Source: Monoraphidium neglectum
Taxonomy: Eukaryota; Chlorophyta; Chlorophyceae; Sphaeropleales; Selenastraceae
Length of the DNA stretch: 19,337 bases
Assembly (NCBI RefSeq): GCF_000611645.1
Contig: NW_014013330.1
Location: 1 to 19,337, forward strand
Reading direction: 5' to 3'
Shown here piece after piece: positions 1-10,316 of the stretch. The notes under the pieces were generated by a model, which was not told where the DNA came from, ran no database searches, and was given only the letters and a program-made list of their open reading frames with translations. The position numbers and the translations under genes were made by a program. Numbering within the stretch: position 1 is the first letter of the stretch; every line of letters starts with the position of its first letter.

Positions 1-877
1 CACCTGCTCCACCCCCAGCTCTCGCAGGTCAATGGGCTCGGCGGCTTCAGGGGACCACACATCAGTGTCAATGGCCTGGGGGGAGGGGTTGAGGGGTGAT
101 TCACGCGGCCTTGGACGACAGGCGGGGCAGCGTCGCGAGGTCCTGACGCTGTATGGAAATAAGCAAAAAAGCTGTCGGCTGCCCAACCTGCGCCTACGGC
201 TGGCCGTAACCCTGCTGCTCGACGGCCACCCCCGCCGTCAGCCGGGCCTCCATGGCAGCACCCAGCCCCAAGCCGTGCCTGGAACCGCATCCCGCGCCAC
301 GCCCAGCCCCTGGCCCCGCTGCGCCATCCGCCCCACCTCTGGCACGAGGAATATCTTGCTCTTGTCAACGCCCGCAGACGCGAAGCTCTCCCGGTTGAAC
401 TCAGTGGGAACCTGGCGGGGCCGGAGGCGGGGTGCAAGCGGGGCCGTGTGTGGAATGTTTTCCAAGGACGCGATGCGGGCGACGTGGTTGCTCTGATACA
501 CCGCGGCAGGCACAGGGTTTTGACCCTGTGTGGGGAGTTGTATCAATTTGGTGACGCCTAGAGCACAGCAAGCCCTGAGATTGTTTGTTACACCCGCCGG
601 CTCTTGAAGAGAGGCATCTCCTACAAAACCCAACGTCTCAATGGCGCCAGGGTCCGACGGACTCGTCCCCGCAGGCAGCGGCGCCTGATTGCGGCCAGCC
701 AGCCCCAAGTCGGCCCCGAGAGCACCCCATAGCCCAGGGCTGACTCACCCAGACCTCGTCCATCGCGGCAACGTGCGCTGCCAGGTGCTCCGGCAGGCTG
801 GCCGTCTCAAACATGGTGCGGGCGACGGTGTACACGGACTGACGTGGGGACCATGTGTGTGTGATTGTGTGTATGTG

Positions 878-926
<49 letters not shown>

Positions 927-2825
927 CGCGCACGTGCGTGTGCATGTGCGTGAGCGTGCGTGTGCGTGTGTGTAGGGGGGAGGGGGCAAATACGGGCAGG
1001 CAGGTGGGGTTCACAAGAACGAGCATGACACTGGTGGCGGGGTGTGTGGGCGTGCGCATGGCAGCAGCGCGGGGATTCGTAAGCAGTGGGTTCCCCGAGG
1101 GGAGGGGCCGCCCACCCGCTTGGCGCTCAAGGGGCAGGGGCAGCCCGGCATGTTGGAGGGCTCCTCAGTCGGCCGCCGCCAGCAGTCAAACCTGGGGCCG
1201 GCGTTGGCGACGCAGGCACAGACAGACGTCATAAATATGGGCGACTGCCAGCGCGGAGCCGCACCTTATCCTCTGCGCCACCAGGCCGGCCTGCCCAGCG
1301 GCCCCGCCCTGCCGGCCGCATCCTGGATATCATGACTGGCCAGCTGCCGCGCCGCACCCTCCCGCAAGAGCCACAACGGGCTCACGGCGCCGGGCTGCAC
1401 TTGAGACACCACCCAGGCTGCGACGCACGCCATTCGCGCCGCATCTCGGCTCGACGCCTGGCCACAATCTACTGCTCAGCATCCCCAGCCATCCCGCCTG
1501 GCTGTGAGGCAATCCCGTGGCCCCTCGGTGCACAGCTGCCGCAAGGCTCTGCCCCCCACCCGGCCCAGCAGCCGACGGGCCGGATGCGCGTCGCGCTGCC
1601 CACCACATGTGGCAGACCGCTATGGCGGGCCGCCTGTCGCGCATATCTGCGACCTTGTCCTTCTCCGCCTGTACGGCTGCCACGTCTATGCCTTCGTCCA
1701 TCAGCTGGTCGAGCCACTCGTCAGCCATCTACGGCGTTGAGTGGGTCGCGTACGCATGTGGGGGGAAAGGGGATGCTCTGAGGCGGGACGTGTGCATGCG
1801 TACACACGCGTGAGGCGAGCCACCGCGCGCTCTTTTTCCCGTCCAGCCAAACCCGTGCACCCCGCTCGTTCGCATGCCGCTCCGCTGCGCGTGCGGCCGC
1901 GGAGCGCGTGCGTTGGCGCGCGGGTCGGGTGTATCGTGCGGGCCCCACCTCCTGGGGGTGCTTGCGGTCCGCCAGCAGCTTCTGCGTGCTGTCTGGCAGG
2001 GCGTCCACCACCTTCTGGTCTGCCGTGTCCCCTGAATGAGAAATCCAGCTGGAGGGCGCGAGAGGGCGGGCCGCGGGGGCCGTCGCATCAATCCAATGGT
2101 GGTCACGGCGGCTGAGCGGGCGCAACGGGGTCCAACCAGCGGACGGGGCGCAGCCGAGGCACAGCAGTCGCCCAGAGCCGCCCGGGTGGGTGCCGCAGTG
2201 TCCTCTGCCTGCAGCGGCTGCATCTGAGGAAGTCCCTCGGCCCCATCGGCGGCTGCGCGGCGCGTGGCGCGGCAGGGCTGCGCGGCAAGCGCTCACATGT
2301 CTGTCGCCCGGATCAGACGGGTTGACACCAGGGCCTCGAGGATAGTGATCGCCTCTGTGCCCAGGCCTGAGGCGTGCAAGTGGCCGCATGAGATGTGGGG
2401 TGCTGCAGCCGCAAGAAGACCTGGCAGCGGCTCGCGCCCAAAGCCCAAAGCAGCCACTGCCAACCGGTGCCAACCGCCAACCGGCGCCACGCCGTGTTGG
2501 TATGTTGCCCTCCGCATACATACGTGCATCATCTCACCACCACCTCATAACAGCGCGCACCCGAGACAGAGAATACCGGCGCATGCCACCAGATTGGGAA
2601 CGCGAGCGCGGCCGGCGACCCCCAAGCGGTCAAGTGTTGCGCTGGCTTCGTCACGAAGGTCGGATCGATGGCCAGCAGCGCCACGCAGCCGCATGTGATC
2701 GTGGCAACCGCCAGCCACGTGAACAACTGGCTCCTTGAGCTACTCCTGACCGACCTCCTCTGCCCGCGCTGTAGGTTCGACGCTCCCGAATGCAGCCCGT
2801 TTGGGCCCGCGTTTGGTCGGCGCAT
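1..2825 (-). CDS. GT4-type glycosyltransferase with N-terminal membrane anchor (3' end beyond window)
   Basis: This is a GT-B fold, family-4-like glycosyltransferase, probably a type II membrane protein of the Golgi or ER. Exons in gene order are 2825-2561, 2366-2297, an unresolved stretch in 2290-2040, 2031-1949, 1728-1604, 1191-1116, 838-749, 411-337 and 75-1. The last six join in phase with GT-AG borders. Residues 1-33 are basic and Ser-rich, and residues about 34-53 (FTWLAVATITCGCVALLAI) form one membrane segment, so a signal anchor followed by a stem is likely. The family signal is the run VARTMFET, then MDEVW joined to VPTEFNRESFASAGV, then KIFLVPEAIDTDVWSP, which matches the middle of plant and bacterial GT4 enzymes. 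The catalytic GT4 E-x7-E motif would lie left of the window. The left edge ends in CAG-GTG, so position 3 may be a donor. Family is fairly sure; the sugar substrate is unknown. The first two exons are tied to the rest only by phase and strand, so they are less certain. Confidence 0.75.
882..925. repeat. (TG)22 microsatellite in a glycosyltransferase intron
   Basis: An uninterrupted TG dinucleotide run lies inside the intron between the exons at 1116-1191 and 749-838. It is flanked by degenerate TG-rich sequence from about 854 to 973. On the gene's own strand it reads as CA repeats close to the acceptor side of the intron. Confidence 0.95.
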
Positions 2826-4429
2826 CGGGGAATTAATTGATCATACCGTTGCACTGATTCGGTTGGACTTGCTCTGCAAAGACGGACGCGATGGTGTGAT
2901 TGTTATGATCTGTGGCAGATGGCTTGGCACGGTGTGGCAGAAAGTTTGTCAAGATGATCGCCACAATTACCGGCACACTTGAGTCAATTCAAGTACAGTA
3001 CAACTACGATGCTACGCACTAGCGCTACGCTTGCGTCTTGCTGAGTGATGTGAGCAGACAGGTGACTACTGTAAGTGACGAGGTGCCGCTGCAAATTTCT
3101 TTATGAGGCCATCCACTCCCTTGCAGTGCAGTTTGTTTCATTCGTAATATGCATGCAGCAACGATAATCTGTGTGGCGCCTGGTGGGTCATCCACCGCAG
3201 ACACTGCACACGGCAGATGTGGCAAGCAGCAATGGGGCTCAAAGCGATCGGAGTACCGGCATCCCCGCCCATAAATGTTCCACCGGTACCGGGGCTGACA
3301 GGTCAATCACTGGCAGCCACAAATGCAGCGCTGCAGCGGACATATACATATCCGATGTGGCTTGTTGGGAACGGGCAAGACAACATCGAGCGAGGTTGCT
3401 ATGGAGCCGCTAGGACGAGTTCACCATGCAATTCAGATTTTAGCCGGGTGCCGTGACAGCACCTTGTAAGCACGGAAGGTTCCAATGCACCTGGATGCAG
3501 TATGTCAGGCGGCTCGATATCTTCAGGTAGCTGTCTGGAGGAAGGGCCTCACTGCCCTCCACCGCCGCTGGCGTGCTGGCAATGCTGGCACAAGCATCAA
3601 GGTGTTATAAAAGCGTGGTTTGCACGCGTGCAAGGGCAGACATGCACATACTGCTCACTAAGGTTCTCCCAGCCAAAAGCTGGGTGCCCTGGCCACCCTC
3701 ATGGACGACGATGCAAGCACATGCAGGCGGCCAGACACAAGGTGTACCGTCGACATGCTCCACAGAATATTCATCAACGCATTTGTATGCATAGACCTTC
3801 ACTCACTGACAGATACTGCAGTTTGTGCGAAATGTACCGTCAGCTCTGGAACCCACCGGCCACAGGTGTGTCAGTGTGGCATTGCTCTGCGCCCTCAAAG
3901 CAGGGTCAGCCTCCCCGAGAATCTTCAAATTGACCAATATCATATCGTCTCGCACCACTTCCGTGGTCCAGGGAACCTTTCAGTCGCGGGAAGAAAAGTG
4001 GTTTCCCTGCTAACGCGGTGAGAACGAGCTCCTGCAACCAAACAAGGCACATTGCCTGCAATAACTGCCTCGATCTGCCACAGCGTGCAGCTCGTGTTAG
4101 CCTGTGACCCGAGTCACACACCCGCCGTGATGCCGCTTCACCGCTAAGAGTGGGCGGCGCCGTCATGCGTGCGCCGCATGTGTGCCATCACCCCAGAAGT
4201 GGTTGAGGCGCGCGCCTCCTGGCAAAGGGCACATCAAGTGCTTTGACACGGGATTTTCCATAAATTGCACGCAGAATCGCCTCAGGCGCCGCCGCCGAGC
4301 AGCGCCTCGTTGGCGTCCTCACAACAAAGCAGCGGCGGGCACAGCGGACACAGCGCAGCACGCCGAGGCGCAGCACGGCTTGCGGCAACAGGCTCGCACC
4401 AACCGTGTGAGACAGCGCACCTCCCCGTC
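2826..4429. promoter_or_regulatory. Divergent intergenic region between glycosyltransferase and FMO genes
   Basis: This stretch separates two start codons that point away from each other, so it should hold both promoters and 5' UTRs. Its base composition is visibly less GC-rich than the exons around it. I see no open frame with the codon bias of the neighbours. An ATAAAT element at about 4259-4264 lies 165 bp before the FMO ATG and could serve as a TATA-like box. A 10-bp palindrome (CCGGTACCGG) lies near 3284-3293. No RNA gene or transposon ends were recognised. The promoter role is inferred from gene orientation only. Confidence 0.45.
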
Positions 4430-7400
4430 ATGACGGTGCCGCAGCACCTCGATGCCGTCGCGCCGCATGCGCGCCAGGCGCACGCCGCGTCGCCGCCGCG
4501 GCGTGGCCGGCGCTTCCGCGCCTCGGTGGCCGTCGTCGGCGCCGGCCAGGCGGGCCTGGTGGTGGCGCGGGAGCTGTTGAAGGAGGGCCACTCTGTGACT
4601 GTGATCGAGGCCGGCCCAGGCATCGGGGGCACGTGGGTGGTGTCGCCGCAGCTGGAGGGAGACCCTCTGGGGCTGGACAGGTCCAAGGGGCGCGTGCACA
4701 GCAGCATGTGAGCGCGCGCGCACACACGAGCGCGTGCGTACACTTGTGCAAGCACGTGCATGCCCGCATGCCCTGGATCCCAAGAGCGCGGCGATGCACC
4801 AACACACCTCAAGCGTCGGCGCACGCGCCGTTCAGATGTCGAGATCTTTGGGGGGTGCAGCGGCCACCCGATCTAGGGACGAGTTCACGCATGCAGAAGT
4901 GCTCGCATGGGGTCTCGGTAACAGGGTCGGCCCCAAGCCCTGAAATCTTGACCCTTCCCCTATGTTGCACGCCTCTCAACGGCGCATCCGATCTCAGGTA
5001 CCCTGGCCTGCGCACCAACCTGCCGCGCCAGCTCATGTCATACCTCGACTTCCCCTTTGTCCCGGAGGCCATGGGCGGCGCGTCGCACGACCCCCGCATC
5101 TACCCGCTGCACTCCGAGGTGCGCACGGACGGGCAGCAGGCCGCGCGCAGCCAGGCCGACCGGTTGGCTGACGCCAGCGCGCCGTCAGCTGCTGCAGGGC
5201 GGCTGCCCGTCAGGACGGCCGAGGCCCCCAGGTGTCAATGCCGAGCGCTCTCAGGCGCGTGGCTGGCTAGACCGCTCTGCACCGCGCCGTCCCGCGCCCC
5301 CCCCCCCTGCGCACGCACGATCGCACCGGCAAACTCCACTCCCCACTGCGACTCCTCGCACCCAAGCGCCATGATGCCAACACGCCGCGGCCGGCTCGCC
5401 ACACGCGTGCAGGTGTTGGCGTACGTCGAGGCGTATGCTGACGCCCACGACCTGCGGCGCCTGGTGGAGCTCAACACTGAGGTGGCGCGCATCGACCCGC
5501 TGCCGCTGGACACAGGGGACGACCAATCCGACGGCGCCGGGGCCGGCGAGGGGCCGGGCGCAGGCGGCGCGGAGCGGCCGCCGTGGGGCCAGCGCTGGCG
5601 AGTGCTGACGCGCTCTGCGGGCGGCGGCGAGGGGGCGGAGGGGGAGGTGGTGCGGGAGTTTGATTCGGTGGCGGTGTGCGTGGGCCACCACTCGGACCCG
5701 ATCCTGCCTGAGGTGCGCTGAGGTGGCGGGAAGCAATTGGGGGACGGGGCGGGTTTCGGGGCAACATAGAACAGTCCCCTGGGGCTCATCTTGCATGCAT
5801 GCATGTCTGCCTGTCTGCCTGTCTCCCCGTCTGGGTGCATTGACCCACCAGTGCAGGGTGGACCGGACCCTGCTCGCCACCGGCGCCTGTGCTGCCCCAA
5901 ACAGTTACCGCGCCCGGCGTGACGCAGCGCGCACCCCTGCCCCGACGTGCGCCCCGCGCAGATCCCCGGCCTGAGGGAGTGGCCCGGGCCGCAGCTGCAC
6001 GTGCACAGCTTCAGAGGGGGGCAGCGCTTCAAGGGGCAGCGGGTGATGGTGGTGGGCGCGTCCTTCTCAGGTGGGCAGGGCACCAAGTCGGGAGAGGGAG
6101 CTGTCATCCATCGTGGTACGTGCAATCACACGCGGCCAGCTCAGCTCTAACGCGGCGCTCTTAGATCGCAAACACAAAGCTCGTAATACCCTTTTCAGGT
6201 GAAGATCTTGTTTACGCACAGTTCAAACTCCCTCTTCCTGCCTCGCCAGCCCCCCCCCCCACACACACGATTCGCGCACACCCGCGCGCCAACCAGGCGA
6301 GGAGATTGCCCGCCACGTGGCGGACCACGCGGACCACGTCTTCCACTCCGCCCGCTCCTGGCCCTCCAACGGCCCCCCCGCCGGCCGCAGCGCCCGCGGC
6401 GCCGGCGGCGCGCCCGACGCTCCGTTTGAGGGGCGCGCCAACATAACGCGCGTCCCAATCGCCACCGAGCTGCGCGCGGACGGCTCGATTGTGCTCGCGG
6501 ACGGGCGGGTGCTGGAGGGCATCGACGGCGTTGTGTGGTGCACCGGCTACAAGTACAGCTTCCCTTTCATGGAGCACCTGGGCCTGGTGGACACCAGTGA
6601 GTCATCGGGCCAGCCCAGCCCGGCTGGGCTGGCTGTAGGGCCGGGTTGCTGAAACGGGATGGTGGACGCAAAAACACGTGATGTTGCGACTTTCTTACGT
6701 GTGGCACCTGGCTGGAAGTTGCTGGACTGTAAGCAGAAGTCGATTTGGGGTGCCGGGCCCCTCATCTGCCTGTGGCGCTTGAGCGGGCAGCCCGGTGCTG
6801 CGCGGCTGGGTGGCGTGCCGCCTGGCCCCTCCGTGTTGCACCCATCAAAAGCTCATCCCTCCCACCACTCTCTCCCTCGTATCCACTCACCCACCAGTCC
6901 CCCAAAGCAAAACGCACACAACCACGAGCGCGCACGCGCACACGCACATATACACGCACACACACGCACACACACGCACACACACAAACACAAACACAAA
7001 CACACACACACCATTACCAATACTAGCACCCCCTCCACCCCCCCCCCAAAGGCGACCATCACGTGCGCCCGCTGTACCTCCACATGTTCCCGCCAACAGC
7101 CGCCCCCAGCCTCGCCCTCATCGGCCTCTCGTGGCGTGCCATACGCCCGCAGCAGTTCCAGCTGCAGGGCCAGCTGCTCGCGCGCGCGCTGTCAGGCGCC
7201 GCAGCGCCGCTGCCGCCGGCGGACGAGCTGCTGCGGGCGGCGGAGGCCGACCTGCTGGCCCTCGACGCGGCGGGCATCCCGCGGCGCTACGCGCACTGCA
7301 TGGCCTCCTTCATGCCGCAGGAGGAGTGGGCCTACAACACGGCGCTCGTGGCCGCCGCGCGGCCGCCGCCCGGGGCGGACGCGGCTGCCGACGGCGAGGC

Positions 7401-7668
7401 GGTTGGGGGGCCGGCCAAGGGCGGGGACGGGGTGCTTGCGCCGCCGGCGTGGCTGATCGGCCTGGCCAAGGCGTCGAGCAGTGTGATATTGGAGCGGCCC
7501 GACAGCTTCCGCGACGACTTCATCCCCGCGGTGGTGGCCGCGCTCGAGGCGGCGGACGAAGGGTGCGACGAGCTGATCAGGAGCGGCGTCGTGCCCGCCT
7601 CAGCGCTGGTGCGTGCGCCGCTTGCAAAGGTGGTGGACGCCGGCGCCGTCGGTGCTGCGGCGCACTGA
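4430..7668 (+). CDS. Flavin-containing monooxygenase (FMO-like), 6 exons, 574 aa
   Basis: This is an FAD- and NADPH-dependent monooxygenase that would oxygenate soft nucleophiles (S or N) of small molecules. Exons are 4430-4707, 4998-5118, 5413-5712, 5962-6070, 6297-6596 and 7052-7668, and all phases match. The FAD Rossmann motif is VVGAGQAG (GxGxxG, residues 37-42), followed by the acidic strand end VIEAG and GGTW. SSMYPGLRTNLPRQLM and DFPF are typical FMO blocks. The FMO fingerprint FxGxxxHxxx(Y/F) is present at 240-250 as WPGPQLHVHSF, with Trp in place of Phe. The NADPH motif is GASFSG (265-270). WCTGYKYSFPF (about 350-360) and LYLHMFPP complete the family pattern. Low-complexity Gly/Ala inserts after residues about 155 and 290, and a C-terminal Ala-rich part, make it longer than the usual 450-530 aa. 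The first in-frame ATG was chosen; the frame is open upstream to 4265 without another ATG. A soluble or ER-surface enzyme is likely, and its substrate cannot be told. Confidence 0.93.
5793..5827. repeat. Short GCAT / CTGTCTGC tandem tract in FMO intron
   Basis: Three GCAT units are followed directly by repeated CTGTCTGC-type tetranucleotides. The tract lies in the intron between the exons ending at 5712 and starting at 5962. It is a simple-sequence tract with no evident function. Confidence 0.7.
6941..7012. repeat. CA-rich microsatellite in last FMO intron
   Basis: Imperfect CA/CG and CAAACA repeats fill the 3' part of the intron 6597-7051, about 40 bp before the acceptor at 7050-7051. The pyrimidine-rich, C-run sequence that follows serves as the acceptor tract. 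Confidence 0.9.
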
Positions 7669-8482
7669 AACGTGGCTGTTGACTAGGCCTGCGGACTGCA
7701 GGATTTTGAAGCGGTGTGACTGGATGGACTGGGGCGGGCTGGACTCAAAATTTGATTGTTGCACAAGGTCAAGCGCTGCAAAATGGTGAAGGGACCAGGA
7801 CGCCAATCGCGCCCCTAACACACGCCTGAAGTGCACTTATTCTGTGAGCACAGCTGCAGCCAAGGGTGTCGCATGTCAACAGAGGTTGCAACAACAGCGA
7901 CACAGGGCCATAGGCTCGCCAAGGCACTTCATTTCCAACGACCGCCGACTTCCTTTCCTTCGTGTCCGTCAAAGGTTAAGATGGTGTCTTTGTTTGTGTT
8001 ACGCACATTTGTATCAGCTCTTGTCCCATTCAGGCAGGGCCCGGAGACATGTCCTGGCTACTAACTTTTGATTGGCAGCACTTGTTCATTCCATATGCGG
8101 CGCAAAGGCGCACACATATGCGTTGCGCCAGGTATCAACAAGAGATTAGGCACAAGCAAGCAAGCCTAGGGGCCTAGCAAGCAAAACATCAAATCAAACA
8201 GGGCCGCTTTCAGCGGCTGGTGAACTCGACGCCACAGAGGCGGCGCAGCATTCTAGCCCACGCGCATTGTTGCAGCGCGCATGGTCATTGCACATTCTAA
8301 GAGCGGCCTGGTCACGCACCCGATGGCGGCGTGAGGCTCATCATCAATATCAATGGGCGTGAGCTCTTGCAGGCCCCTCAACGCTGGCGTCACATCTACA
8401 TTAGCGCTGTGCGTGCGTTGGCTGGCGCAAGCGCAGGCCGCCTCAACGTGCACACAGCCCTGAGGCATATCCGGACGGACCT
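7669..8482. other. Convergent 3' intergenic region (FMO / cysteine-rich gene)
   Basis: Both flanking genes end here, so this gap should contain two 3' UTRs. No TGTAA signal was found after either stop. A small repeat with partial dyad symmetry lies at about 8155-8186: CAAGCAAGCCTAG on one side and CCTAGCAAGCAA on the other, around a GCCTAGGGGCCTAGC core. No open frame with coding character is seen. Confidence 0.6.
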
Positions 8483-10258
8483 TTAACGGCTAAAAATGTC
8501 CCCAAACACATTCCCGGGCGCTGGCTTGGCCGTGGGAACACAGCCTGATGCCGCCTTGGCGCTCATCTTGCCCGCCGCGCAGCGCGTGCACTGCGTTGAG
8601 CCCCGGAACTGCGAAAACGTCCCCGCAGCGCATGGCTTGCAGGACGTGGCGGCGGCGGCCGGGGAGTGGTAGCCTGGGCCGCAGCTGACGCACAGGTGTT
8701 TCTTTGCGTCCGCGAACGTGCCAGCCACGCAAGAGGCGCAGCGCCTGAGCTTTTGGCTGTAGATGTACCCAGGGGCACACTTTGGCAACGCTGCAGCTGC
8801 CGCGGTTGTAGGCGGCGCCTGATTTGGGGTCCTGGTGCTCGAGGTGGGCTGTGGTGCTGGCAGTGACATTGGAGGCTTCGGCTGCGCAATTAGGTGTTCA
8901 GAGGGCAATGCCGATTGTGGGGCGGGGGATCGGGGGTGGGTGCGGTCAGGAAAAGCTGAGTGTGAGATGAGTTTGCCGCCTCTGCTGATTTGGTTTCTAG
9001 TCACGCTAACCCGCTTGAGACATGAAGCTTCAATTTGCCCCCAAGTACTGCCCTTGAGCCAAGCGACCATCCTGCTGCATTGACCTGCCACTATGGCAAC
9101 AGCGCCCACCTGCTGGTATGAGCCGCTCTCGGGCACCTGCCTGCCGCTCTCCTCAGTGCCGGCCCACACCCACTCGTTGTTCACCCACACCCACTGCGGC
9201 CTCGCCGGCGCCGGCGACGGCGCGGGCGCGGGCGGCAGGATCGGGGGCGCCGCCACCGGCGCGGGCGAGCCTGTGATGGGGAGGATCGGCGGTGGCACCG
9301 CCGCGATCGGCGGTGGCGTGCCTGCGCCGCCGCCAGGCGCGGCGCCTGTGGCGGGACCGATGAGCGGCCCGGAGGGCGACGCCGTGCCACCGGTGCCGGC
9401 GCCGCCTGTGATGGGAATCTTTGCCACGACAGCCGGTCCGCAGGGCAGGCCGCCGGGCGGCGCTTGCGTGTTGGCGACGCCCGTGCAGCCAATGGTGGGC
9501 AGCATGTTGGCCGGCACCGCGGTGAGCGCGATGCCGCAGGGGATGCCTGGCGCGATCTGCATGCCCTCGCCATAGCCGGTGGGGCAGGGGTAGGTGATGT
9601 TGGCGGGCGCATCCGGCCAGTAGGTGCGGTCGATGGCGACGAGGGCCACGCCGCCCATCGCGTTGCTCGAGCCGGGGTAGCCGTCGGTGTTGGAGAAGGC
9701 GGCGGGCCGCTGGGTGGTTGGGGCGCTGGTTCCGGGCCCATAGGTGTCAAAGTAGGGGTTGTAGTTGCCACCAGCCGCCGCGCCGCCCTGAAACACCGCG
9801 TTGGGTTGACCCGGCACGCCCAGCCCGCCGGCGCCGCTTGGGTCGGCCGGGAAGCCGTCAAACGTGTCGCGGCCGTCGCCCAACGCCTGTGCGCCGGTCA
9901 TGGCGCCGAGGCTGTAGGCGGAGGCGACCTGCTGGTACGCCAGGTTGCTGTCTGCGCTGAAATCATTCGAGTTGAGGCCGACCATGTTGCCGAGGCCGCC
10001 CAGCAGGGTGGACATGATGCCGGAGCGCATCAGCGTGGCACCAAACCCGCCGTTGCCGCCGCCGGTCCCCTGATTGGAGAGGGCCGAGTTCGCTGGCATG
10101 CTCAGCTGTCGTGGCCGGTTGGAGTTGTAAAACTGCTGCAGCAGGCCGCGACGGCGGGTTGCAGCGGCTACTGTTGCTGCCGGCTGCGACTCCTGGTCTG
10201 CTTGCTGCTGTTGCTGTGGCTGCTGCATCTGTGGATGAGGCTGCTGCTGTGCGGGCGC

Positions 10259-10316
<58 letters not shown>

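Noticed and set aside
745..1059. His/Thr-repeat open frames around the TG microsatellite
   Set aside because: These are microsatellite translation inside an intron, with no coding signal.
4633..5721. 362-aa plus-strand open frame across FMO introns
   Set aside because: It starts out of frame in exon 1 and reads through two introns; only its last part coincides with true FMO exon 3. Splicing gives continuous FMO motifs instead.
6659..7682. Plus-strand frames of 265 and 295 aa over the last FMO intron and exon
   Set aside because: They translate the CA microsatellite (His/Thr repeats) and then the FMO exon in the wrong frames.
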